NCBI GenBank assembly: GCA_959018155.1
Contig: CAUEKH010000006.1
Span: 1-20,137 of the forward strand
Reading direction: 5' to 3'
Length of the DNA: 20,137 nucleotides
Source: an uncultured Hungatella sp.
GTDB lineage: Bacteria > Bacillota > Clostridia > Lachnospirales > Lachnospiraceae
Below, one piece after another: positions 1 through 6,723 of the stretch. Made by a program: the position numbers and the translations under genes. Numbering within the stretch: the stretch's first letter is position 1; each line of letters opens with the position of its first letter. Below the pieces are notes generated by a model that did not search any database, had not been told where the DNA came from, and saw only the letters and a program-made list of their open reading frames with translations.

Positions 1-1972
1 GGTCATCTATGCGGACGAGCTGGCTGAACGTGACGTATTTTTCTATTATGAATTCCGATATAAAGGCGATAAAATGCTTACGGGCGCTGTTGAACTTGGT
101 GACAGCGTGGAAGAAGTGCGAGAGACGGAAGCTTTTTTAAAGAGCTGCTATCTGCCGCGGGATCTGGTGAAGACGGGGCCTGTGGCAATCCGCTACGACA
201 ATTCCCTGCTGAAAGAGGATAAGACTGTAACGGTTCTTTACGGGAAAGATATGACGGAAGGAGCTGTCCTTTGCGCGAAGCAGGCGGACACGGAAATGGC
301 GATGGGAGATGCGGCGGATTTCCGTGTGGGCGCCTATAATTTCTACTTATCATGCAGGGCCGGCGGATTTACAATGGCCCGGAAGCTGGTGGTGGGAATT
401 TCCCACAAAGAAGCTTCCGATGTGGCGCCGGCTGATACGGAGGCGGGGAGAAAACGTCAGGCGCTGCAGTTTTTGAGCAGCCAGGGCGGAGGCATGATCA
501 CCGGAACGCTTGCGGTGCTGGAGGCAGAGGGCGCATGGAATGAGAAGGCCTTACAGGGACTGGACGAGAGCCTGGTGATGATAGAAAACCGGGAGGACTG
601 CGCCGATTTCAGCCTGTCGCCTCTCGTGCTGCTTATGGTGAGATACCGGAATTTCCTGTCAGAGGAACAGTATCAGAGATGCAGGAACGCTGTCCTGAAT
701 TTCCGCTACTGGATTGATGAGCCGGGCAATGACGTGATGTGGTATTTCAGCGAGAATCACGCCATGCTGTTCCATGTGGGGCAGTATTTGGCCGGCTGGC
801 TGTTCCCGGAAGAACGGTTTGCTGTCAGCGGGAGAACGGGGCGGCAGCAGTATGAGATCGGAAAGAAGCGGGTGGCGGACTGGTTCGCCCACTTTGAAAA
901 GTACGGGTTTGCGGAGTGGAATTCCGGGACGTATATCCCGGTGGATTTAATCGGATTTTTCACACTGTACGAGATAGCGCCTGATCGGGAAATCCGCGAT
1001 ATGGCAAAACGGGCCATTGACTTTACATTCCGGATGATGTGTTATAACACGTATCAGGGCGTTATGTGTTCCAGCTTCGGGCGGTGTTATGAGGATACGC
1101 TGAAAATCAGGACGCTGATGGAGCCGAATTTCCTGATGTGGACGGCCTACGGTAAAGGCCGGATAACGGCGGCGGCCAGGTCGGTGCTGCTTTACAGTAT
1201 TTCGGACTATGAGGCCCCGAAGGTATTTGAGGAGGCGCAGCCGGAACCGGGGCAGTGGCTGTCTGTGGAGCTGGATCAGGGGATTCATAAAGTGAAGACG
1301 TATGGGTTTAAGACCTCTGATTACTTCATGGCCTGTGTCCGGAGATTTAAACCATTTGTCCACGGCCATCAGCAGCACCTGATGAATCTGGCGCTGGGAA
1401 CGGAAGGGGCGCAGCTTTTCATCAATCACCCGGGCGAAAGGACGTTCAGCGGAGAGAACCGTCCGGCTTACTGGGCGGGAAATGGAACTATGCCGTATAT
1501 TGAACAGTACCGCAATATAATGATGATGATTTTCCATATTCAGCCGGAGGAACTGGTTCACGACATCCATGCGTATTTTCCGGCTTACGATTATGACGAG
1601 TATGAGATTGACGGAAACTGGGTATTTGTGAAGGCCCAGAACGCGTATGCAGGCTGCTGGTTCAGCAATGGGGCAGCGCTTACCGCCTGCGGCGCCAATA
1701 CAGGCAAAGAACTGATTTCCCATGGGCTCGCTCACGCCGTTGTAGTGAAGGCGGGAAATCAGTGTGAATACGGAAGTTATGAAAACTTTAAGGAGATCAT
1801 GAAGACCGCCGTTGTGGAGTGGGACGGAAAGGAATCCCTCTCTTATCAGGAGCGCGGCGGCAGGAAGATGGAAGTGCATGGAGTCGGACATACGCTTATC
1901 AACGGAAATGAGCTGGAGTACGAACCTTGCATGGAAATGAAGATTGAAAGAGGGACGCTGGGAAACGATTAA
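1..1972 (+). CDS. Large uncharacterised protein, alpha/alpha-toroid polysaccharide-lyase-like (5'-truncated by window)
   Basis: The frame is open from base 2 with no stop, so the gene starts upstream; the first ATG at 74 is in frame but has no ribosome binding site and is unlikely to be the start. 656 residues are visible. I do not recognise the family with certainty. The visible N-terminal third looks beta-rich. The middle is helical and rich in Trp, Tyr and His, with an ENHAMLFH stretch at visible residues 251-258. The later part has an HGHQQH cluster (454-459) followed by beta-rich sequence. Helical toroid followed by beta-sandwich, with Asn-His and His clusters, is the layout of heparinase II/III-like and related polysaccharide lyases, so a role in degrading an acidic glycan is a reasonable guess only. 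No signal peptide can be judged because the N-terminus is missing. It ends at TAA and is followed by a strong terminator. No catalytic residue is assigned. Confidence 0.6.
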   Translation, partial: VIYADELAERDVFFYYEFRYKGDKMLTGAVELGDSVEEVRETEAFLKSCYLPRDLVKTGPVAIRYDNSLLKEDKTVTVLYGKDMTEGAVLCAKQADTEMAMGDAADFRVGAYNFYLSCRAGGFTMARKLVVGISHKEASDVAPADTEAGRKRQALQFLSSQGGGMITGTLAVLEAEGAWNEKALQGLDESLVMIENREDCADFSLSPLVLLMVRYRNFLSEEQYQRCRNAVLNFRYWIDEPGNDVMWYFSENHAMLFHVGQYLAGWLFPEERFAVSGRTGRQQYEIGKKRVADWFAHFEKYGFAEWNSGTYIPVDLIGFFTLYEIAPDREIRDMAKRAIDFTFRMMCYNTYQGVMCSSFGRCYEDTLKIRTLMEPNFLMWTAYGKGRITAAARSVLLYSISDYEAPKVFEEAQPEPGQWLSVELDQGIHKVKTYGFKTSDYFMACVRRFKPFVHGHQQHLMNLALGTEGAQLFINHPGERTFSGENRPAYWAGNGTMPYIEQYRNIMMMIFHIQPEELVHDIHAYFPAYDYDEYEIDGNWVFVKAQNAYAGCWFSNGAALTACGANTGKELISHGLAHAVVVKAGNQCEYGSYENFKEIMKTAVVEWDGKESLSYQERGGRKMEVHGVGHTLINGNELEYEPCMEMKIERGTLGND

Positions 1973-1990
1973 CCGATCTATGAAAAAATG

Positions 1991-2031
1991 GAAGCCGCAG
2001 AAAGCAGAAAACTTTTTGCGGCTTCTTTTTT
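1991..2031. terminator. Strong intrinsic terminator, probably bidirectional
   Basis: GAAGCCGCA (1991-1999) pairs perfectly with TGCGGCTTC (2017-2025). The stem continues inward through a G-T pair and AAAG/CTTT to a 7-base loop, giving about 14 bp. A run of six T follows on the plus strand (2026-2031). On the minus strand the same hairpin is followed by CCATTTTTTC, so it can also serve the minus-strand kinase-like gene that ends at 2126. It lies 18 bases after the stop of the first gene. Confidence 0.9.
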
Positions 2032-2125
2032 GCCAGGCCAGGGGGCCTGTTGAAGACGGTGACCTGTGCGCGGAGCGTGCAGGCTATCGTTGGTTTTTGA
2101 ATTTCAGGAAATTTGGAATGGCCGG

Positions 2126-2728
2126 TTACTTCTGATAGAGATACTGAATCAGATCGAGAGCCTTTTCTATTCCCATCCTGCTGACGTTGATAATGAGCTC
2201 GTGGGATTCCGAACTTCCCCACGTATGGTCCGTATACGTTTCGTAGTAATTTTTCCTTCTCCGGTCCGTCCGCTTGATGGCGGAGGCAGCTTCCTTCTCT
2301 GAGAGGCCGTAACGCTCTGCAATCCGTTTAATCCGGTCTTCCATGGAGGCGGAAATGAAAATATTCAGACAGTCAGGATTATCCCGGAGTACGTAATCAC
2401 TGCAGCGCCCTACGATGATGCAGGGGCCTTTCCTTGCCAGTGTCTGAATGATGGAGGACTGGGCCAGGTAGGTGCTGTCATTGAGCGGCATACTGTAGCC
2501 TGCCAGGGAAGCGGCTCTTGTAGGATAGCGGTAGGCGGATAAAAAGGTATTTAAAACGGATTCATCTACTTCTTCCACACTGATTTCCGACAGGCCCAGC
2601 TTTTCAGCGGCCATCTCCACGAGATTCCTGTCGTACAGCGGGATTTGTAACCTCTCGGAAAGCTTTTCCCCGATTTCGTGTCCGCCGCTTCCGAACTGGC
2701 GGCCAATGGTGATAACTTTGTGACCCAT
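2126..2728 (-). CDS. Cytidylate kinase-like family protein (Cytidylate_kin2 type)
   Basis: A 200-residue P-loop kinase-like protein starting MGHKVITIGRQFGSGG. The frame stays open upstream to 2875, but this ATG is preceded by AAAGGAGAGG at good spacing and the extra upstream residues look untranslated. Residues 9-20 form the variant P-loop GRQFGSGGHEIG typical of the cytidylate-kinase-like family (AAK-type). The middle has a GPCIIVGRCSDYVL segment and the C-terminal half has the Arg/Lys-rich lid IKRTDRRRKNYYETYT, followed by a short nucleotide-binding end. These proteins are distinct from the essential Cmk, and their substrate is generally unassigned; many occur in Clostridia as small cytosolic orphan kinases. 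It is a single gene, divergent from the deacetylase at 2916 and convergent with the gene ending at 1972. A 7-bp-arm inverted repeat lies in its upstream region. Family assignment is firm, function is not. Confidence 0.88.
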   Translation of the reverse strand: MGHKVITIGRQFGSGGHEIGEKLSERLQIPLYDRNLVEMAAEKLGLSEISVEEVDESVLNTFLSAYRYPTRAASLAGYSMPLNDSTYLAQSSIIQTLARKGPCIIVGRCSDYVLRDNPDCLNIFISASMEDRIKRIAERYGLSEKEAASAIKRTDRRRKNYYETYTDHTWGSSESHELIINVSRMGIEKALDLIQYLYQK

Positions 2729-2775
2729 AACATCCTCTCCTTTCAAAGTGAAGCTAAAGCGAAATGATATTGACA

Positions 2776-2794
2776 GAATACTACGGGAGTATTC
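2776..2794. promoter_or_regulatory. Perfect inverted repeat, possible operator upstream of the kinase-like gene
   Basis: GAATACT-N5-AGTATTC has 7-bp perfect arms around ACGGG. It sits 48 bases upstream of the kinase-like start (2728), inside the divergent intergenic region. A TATAAT on the minus strand (2812 to 2807) lies just upstream of it, so a bound protein could block transcription of the minus gene. No good -35 box is visible for that TATAAT. Promoter and operator roles are inferred from position only. Confidence 0.35.
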
Positions 2795-2915
2795 CGGATA
2801 TATTTTATTATAACGCATTTTTGCGAAAAAAGATAGAAAAATATGGCCGGGTTTTATTTCAGAGAAGCGCAACATAAAATAGGTAATAATAGATGGAGTG
2901 CCGGGAGTCGGTTGG

Positions 2916-3635
2916 ATGAAGATGAAATGGAAAATTTTCTGTCTGTTTGCAGTGCTGATGCTGGATCTTTCTCTTGGCAGGAGTATGTACCGGTTTTACA
3001 CAGAGACGAAGGAGACTTTATTCCTCGATGAGGACTCCGGGGAAGAGGCAAAAAATGAGGTACGGATACAGTTTTCCGGGGAGAAGCAGATTGCTCTGAC
3101 GTTTGATGACGGCCCTCATTCCGTTTACACGAACAGGCTTCTCGACGGTCTTCGGGAGAGAAATGTTCATGTCACATTTTTCTTACTGGGAGAGAATCTC
3201 GAGGGGAAAGAAGCGATTGTGAAGCAGATGCAGGAGGACGGCCATTTAATTGGAAATCATGGATTTACCCATGTGCAGATGAGCAAAGAAGGCGCAGAAG
3301 CGGCGTGTGGCCAGATCGAGGAAACCAACAATAAAATTGAGGAGATAACGGGGAAAAGGCCGGAGTATCTGCGGCCTCCTTACGGTTCCTGGAATGAAGA
3401 ACTGGAGTGTTCGACCGACATGACGGTTGTGCTGTGGTCGGTGGATCCTCTCGACTGGAAGTCGCAGAATACGGGGAAAGTCGTGAGGCACATCGTAAAA
3501 AATACGGAGCCGGGGGATATTATCCTGCTTCACGATGTATTTCCGACTTCGGTGGAGGCGGCGCTGGAAGTCATTGACACGCTGACCAAGCAGGGATATA
3601 CTTTTGTTACGGTGGATGAGCTGCTGGTGGACTGA
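2916..3635 (+). CDS. Polysaccharide deacetylase, NodB / CE4 family, membrane-anchored
   Basis: A 239-residue protein. A GTG at 2898 opens the same frame, but the ATG at 2916 is preferred because GGGAG lies 8 bases upstream and it gives a classic anchor: MKMKWK followed by a hydrophobic stretch (about residues 6-20). The NodB domain fills the rest and all five CE4 motifs are present: TFDDGP (metal and base Asp64/Asp65), NHGFTH (His115, His119 metal ligands), RPPYG (Arg153), the WSVDPLDW segment, and LLHD with His206. It should remove N- or O-acetyl groups from a cell-surface glycan, most likely peptidoglycan, on the outer face of the membrane, in a metal-dependent reaction. The motif set and length match the PdaA/PgdA-like catalytic domain without an added N-terminal domain. 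The substrate cannot be read from the sequence. No terminator is seen before rarA, 110 bases downstream. Confidence 0.92.
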   Translation: MKMKWKIFCLFAVLMLDLSLGRSMYRFYTETKETLFLDEDSGEEAKNEVRIQFSGEKQIALTFDDGPHSVYTNRLLDGLRERNVHVTFFLLGENLEGKEAIVKQMQEDGHLIGNHGFTHVQMSKEGAEAACGQIEETNNKIEEITGKRPEYLRPPYGSWNEELECSTDMTVVLWSVDPLDWKSQNTGKVVRHIVKNTEPGDIILLHDVFPTSVEAALEVIDTLTKQGYTFVTVDELLVD

Positions 3636-3745
3636 GTCCGGTGTGGAAACTGCCTTGCGGAAATGCTTTGCAAGAAGGCCGTGGAGATTGCGGAAATGGA
3701 GAAGAGTTCCGCCATAAGCAGCCGTCGGTAACGGGAGAGGATAAT

Positions 3746-5080
3746 ATGGATTTATTTGATTTTATGAGAGAAAACACAATGGAAAAAGAATCGCCGCTGG
3801 CGTCGAGACTTCGGCCCACGACGTTGAATGAGGTAGTGGGACAGCAGCATATTATCGGGAAAGATAAGCTGCTCTACCGCGCCATTATGGCGGACAAGCT
3901 GGGGTCTGTGATTTTTTACGGCCCTCCGGGGACCGGGAAGACTACTCTGGCCAAGGTGATCGCCAACACGACCAGCGCCAGTTTTAAACAGATTAACGCG
4001 ACGGTGGCCGGGAAGAAGGACATGGAGGAGATCGTAAAAGAGGCGAAGGACTCCCTGGGAATGTACGGGAAGAAGACGATTCTGTTTGTGGACGAGATTC
4101 ACCGGTTTAATAAAGGGCAGCAGGACTATTTACTTCCGTTTGTGGAGGACGGAACGCTGACTTTAATCGGAGCGACTACGGAGAACCCGTATTTCGAGGT
4201 AAATGGAGCTCTTCTGTCCCGTTCGAGAGTTTTTGAACTGAAGCCGCTGGAGCGGGATGATATTAAGGAATTGATCAGGCGGGCCGTCTATGATAAGGAA
4301 AAGGGCATGGGATCCTATCAGGCGGTGATTGATGAGGAAGCTATGGATTTTCTGGCCGATGTGGCGAACGGCGACGCCAGAGCGGCGTTAAACGGGATAG
4401 AACTGGCGGTCATGACGACGGAACGCAGCAAAGAAGATGGGAAAATCCACATCAATATCGAGGTGGCCCAGGAATGCATCCAGAAGCGTGTCGTCCGGTA
4501 CGACAAGGACGGGGATAACCATTACGATACAATCTCGGCTTTTATCAAGAGTATGAGAGGGTCGGATCCGGATGCGGCGGTCTATTATCTGGCGCGTATG
4601 CTCTATGCCGGTGAAGATATCAAGTTTATTGCCAGAAGAATCATGATTTGCGCGTCTGAGGATGTGGGAAATGCCGACCCGCAGGCCCTCGTGGTGGCTG
4701 TGGCCGCCGCCCAGGCGGCGGAGCGGATCGGTCTTCCGGAAGCACAGATTATTCTGTCTCAGGCGGTGACTTATGTGGCGTCAGCGCCCAAGAGTAACGC
4801 GGCCTGCAACGCGGTATTTGCCGCGCTGGATACGGTGAAAACGGCGAAGACCATGCCGGTTCCGGTTCATTTACAGGATGCCCATTATAAAGGGGCCGCA
4901 AAGCTTGGGCATGGTCAGGGGTATTTATACGCGCATGATTATCCGAACCATTACGTGAAACAGCAGTATTTGCCGGATGGTATGGAGGGGATGGTATTTT
5001 ATGAGCCCACGGAAAATGGGTATGAAAAGAAGATAAAAGAACATCTGGAATTCCTCCGTGGGGAGGAGGTGGAAGAATGA
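3746..5080 (+). CDS. rarA: Replication-associated recombination protein A (RarA/MgsA), AAA+ ATPase
   Basis: 444 residues, the usual RarA length. The frame is open from 3641, but the ATG at 3746 has GGGAGAGG 5 bases upstream and begins MDLFDFMREN, just ahead of the conserved PLASRLRP-TTLNEVVGQQH region, so the upstream 35 codons are excluded. Walker A is GPPGTGKTT (Lys65) and Walker B is ILFVDEIHRF (Asp116-Glu117). Sensor 1 is the IGATTENP segment, and LLSRSRVFEL carries the likely Arg finger. The C-terminal half has the MgsA/RarA-specific tetramerisation region with the YYLARML, ARRIMICASEDVGNADP and HYKGAAKLGHG.GYLYAHD signatures. RarA binds single-stranded DNA junctions and acts at stalled forks in the cytoplasm, together with clamp-loader-like partners. 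Its last codons overlap the next gene in an ATGA, so the two are probably translationally coupled. Confidence 0.97.
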   Translation: MDLFDFMRENTMEKESPLASRLRPTTLNEVVGQQHIIGKDKLLYRAIMADKLGSVIFYGPPGTGKTTLAKVIANTTSASFKQINATVAGKKDMEEIVKEAKDSLGMYGKKTILFVDEIHRFNKGQQDYLLPFVEDGTLTLIGATTENPYFEVNGALLSRSRVFELKPLERDDIKELIRRAVYDKEKGMGSYQAVIDEEAMDFLADVANGDARAALNGIELAVMTTERSKEDGKIHINIEVAQECIQKRVVRYDKDGDNHYDTISAFIKSMRGSDPDAAVYYLARMLYAGEDIKFIARRIMICASEDVGNADPQALVVAVAAAQAAERIGLPEAQIILSQAVTYVASAPKSNAACNAVFAALDTVKTAKTMPVPVHLQDAHYKGAAKLGHGQGYLYAHDYPNHYVKQQYLPDGMEGMVFYEPTENGYEKKIKEHLEFLRGEEVEE

Positions 5081-6369
5081 GCGGTAAACCGCGCATGATT
5101 ATTCTCTCTCTCGACGCGGTGGGCAGCCGTGACTTGGAGTATATGGAGACGCTTCCGAATTTCCGTAAATTTTTCGCCAGGGCAGCAGGCTGTCCCGAGG
5201 TGAACAGCGTCTATCCCAGTCTGACTTACCCGGCCCATACGTCGATTGTAACGGGACGTTATCCAAAGAACCACGGGATAGTCAATAACTTGAAAATCCA
5301 GCCAAAACGGAATCCATCAGACTGGTTCTGGACGCGCAAATCGGTTCGCGGGACAACCCTGTATGATGAGGCGGAGAAGAAAGGGCTTCGGACGGCCTCC
5401 CTTTTATGGCCGGTTATGGGAAAGGCAGATATCCACTATAACCTGCCGGAGGTTCTGCCAAACCGACCGTGGCAGAATCAGATTACGGTCTGCATGGAGA
5501 ACGGGACGCCGCTCTATGAACTGGATTTGCAGCTGCGGTTCGGCTCTCTGAGAGATGGGATTAAGCAGCCGGAACTCGACAATTTTGTCCACGCTTCTCT
5601 TCTCCATACGGTGAGAAAATACAGACCGGAACTGATTCTGGCCCATTTTACGGACGTGGATACGAACCGCCATTTACACGGAGTGGAAAGCAGGGAGGCG
5701 CGGGCCGCCCTGGATCGCCACGATAAGCGGCTCGGTAAGCTGACAGCGCTTCTTGAGGAAATGGGACTGGCCCAGGAGACGGATTTGGTGGTGCTGGGTG
5801 ACCACTACCAGAAAGATGTGAAAGAAGCCATTTATCCTAATTATGTGTTCGTGAAAAAAGGATACGTGACAGTGAAAAATGGGAAAATTACAGATTGGAA
5901 GATTCTGGCCCGGGACTGTGACGGCTGCTGTTATATCTATGTGAAGGAGAAACAATATTTAAGCCATGCCGAGACGCTGATTAAAAATCTGATGCGGCGG
6001 GAGGATAGCGGCATTGCGGCTGTATTTTCAGGCAGAGAGGCGCAGGCCATGGGCGCTGATCCGCAGTGTGCGTTTGTGCTGGAGGCGGCAGAGGGGTATT
6101 ACTTCCAGAATGACTGGGAAACGTACCGGAAGAAGGCGGGGGGATCCGATCATCACGCTGATTTTAAGCTGCAGGCGGCAACTCATGGGTATCTGCCGGA
6201 TGTGGACGGGTACCGGACGTTCTTTATGGCGGCGGGACCGCATTTCGCGGAGGGCGCCAGAGTGGAGCGGATGGGGCTGATTGATGAGGGGCCAACCATG
6301 GCCCAGGCGCTGGGGCTTGAGTTGGGAGAAACGGATGGGAAGGTGATAGAGGCGTTGCTGCGAGGGTAG
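5077..6369 (+). CDS. Nucleotide pyrophosphatase/phosphodiesterase (NPP)-family enzyme, alkaline phosphatase superfamily
   Basis: 430 residues. The start ATG overlaps the rarA stop (ATGA), with GGGGAGGAGG just upstream. The complete two-metal site of the type I phosphodiesterase/NPP family can be read: Asp13 in LSLDAVGS, nucleophile Thr55 in TYPAHTS, Asp195 and His199 in TDVDTNRH, Asp242-His243 in LGDHYQ, and His370 in THGYLP. It therefore should hydrolyse phosphodiester or pyrophosphate bonds through a phospho-threonine intermediate. There is no signal peptide or membrane segment (it begins MSGKPRMIILSLD), unlike most NPP enzymes, which are secreted, so a cytoplasmic substrate such as a nucleotide derivative or phosphodiester is likely. 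The substrate cannot be predicted. Coupling to rarA suggests shared transcription, not necessarily shared function. No hairpin-plus-T terminator is obvious after it. Confidence 0.9.
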   Translation: MSGKPRMIILSLDAVGSRDLEYMETLPNFRKFFARAAGCPEVNSVYPSLTYPAHTSIVTGRYPKNHGIVNNLKIQPKRNPSDWFWTRKSVRGTTLYDEAEKKGLRTASLLWPVMGKADIHYNLPEVLPNRPWQNQITVCMENGTPLYELDLQLRFGSLRDGIKQPELDNFVHASLLHTVRKYRPELILAHFTDVDTNRHLHGVESREARAALDRHDKRLGKLTALLEEMGLAQETDLVVLGDHYQKDVKEAIYPNYVFVKKGYVTVKNGKITDWKILARDCDGCCYIYVKEKQYLSHAETLIKNLMRREDSGIAAVFSGREAQAMGADPQCAFVLEAAEGYYFQNDWETYRKKAGGSDHHADFKLQAATHGYLPDVDGYRTFFMAAGPHFAEGARVERMGLIDEGPTMAQALGLELGETDGKVIEALLRG

Positions 6370-6485
6370 AATGCGGGGGTGGCGGTTCTGGCGCGGTGAG
6401 GGAGAGATTATATCGTATGCGTTTGCAAAAGACATTCATTTAAGTTAACAAGTAGTTAATATAAAGCTTCTGGCGCTGAACTGTT

Positions 6486-6541
6486 TACAATATGCAAGAC
6501 CTGCGGGGGAAAGGCCTCCTCCACGGGTCTTACATATTGTA
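6486..6541 (+). ncRNA. Long hairpin with C-rich apical strand, leader element or small RNA candidate
   Basis: Bases 6486-6503 pair with 6524-6541 over 18 positions, with only one mismatch (C6495/A6532) and one G-T pair. GGGGG (6505-6509) can then pair with CCTCC (6518-6522), leaving an 8-base loop. There is no T-tract on either side, so it is not an intrinsic terminator. The apical strand reads CCTCCTCC (6515-6522), complementary to Shine-Dalgarno sequences. It lies about 180 bases before the rho start. No recognised RNA family matches it by eye. Confidence 0.4.
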
Positions 6542-6591
6542 CGAATGGTAAGTGAAACCGGCAGCAGCTGTTATATCTGGTAAAAAAACAC

Positions 6592-6620
6592 TTTTCTTTT
6601 TTCATTAACAGGTATATAAT
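6592..6620 (+). promoter_or_regulatory. Candidate rho promoter with perfect -10
   Basis: A consensus TATAAT lies at 6615-6620, preceded at 17 bases by the weak -35 TTTTCT (6592-6597). This would give a transcript starting around 6627 with a leader of about 95 bases. The -10 is perfect but the -35 is poor, so confidence is limited. Confidence 0.4.
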
Positions 6621-6643
6621 GAAAATATGATATTGCATCTGTT

Positions 6644-6660
6644 TATGATATTCTATCATA
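6644..6660. repeat. Perfect 7-bp inverted repeat near the rho promoter
   Basis: TATGATA-TTC-TATCATA sits just downstream of the candidate rho promoter. It could be an operator or a small leader hairpin, but in AT-rich DNA it could also arise by chance. Confidence 0.3.
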
Positions 6661-6723
6661 GATATTCCCCAAGAAGACGAAACAATTTTTAATTGGAGTA
6701 TGAAACAAAATAAGGAGAACGTT

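Larger units (their letters stand above)
6370..6723 (+). other. Gene-free leader region upstream of rho
   Basis: 354 bases without a credible gene. The first 60 bases are GC-rich and the rest is AT-rich. It contains, in order, a long hairpin (6486-6541), a promoter candidate ending at 6620, a short inverted repeat (6644-6660) and the rho ribosome binding site AAGGAG (6712-6717). It may hold the rho promoter and a regulated leader. No tRNA or known riboswitch was recognised in it. Confidence 0.6.

Noticed and set aside
947..1891. Long open frame (314 codons) on the minus strand
   Set aside because: It lies opposite the large lyase-like gene. Its translation is rich in Arg, His and Pro, as expected for an antisense shadow, and it has no ribosome binding site or recognisable domain.
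2770..2775. TTGACA as a -35 box for the deacetylase gene
   Set aside because: No -10 match stands 16-18 bases downstream; the nearest AT-rich hexamers are 21-23 bases away.
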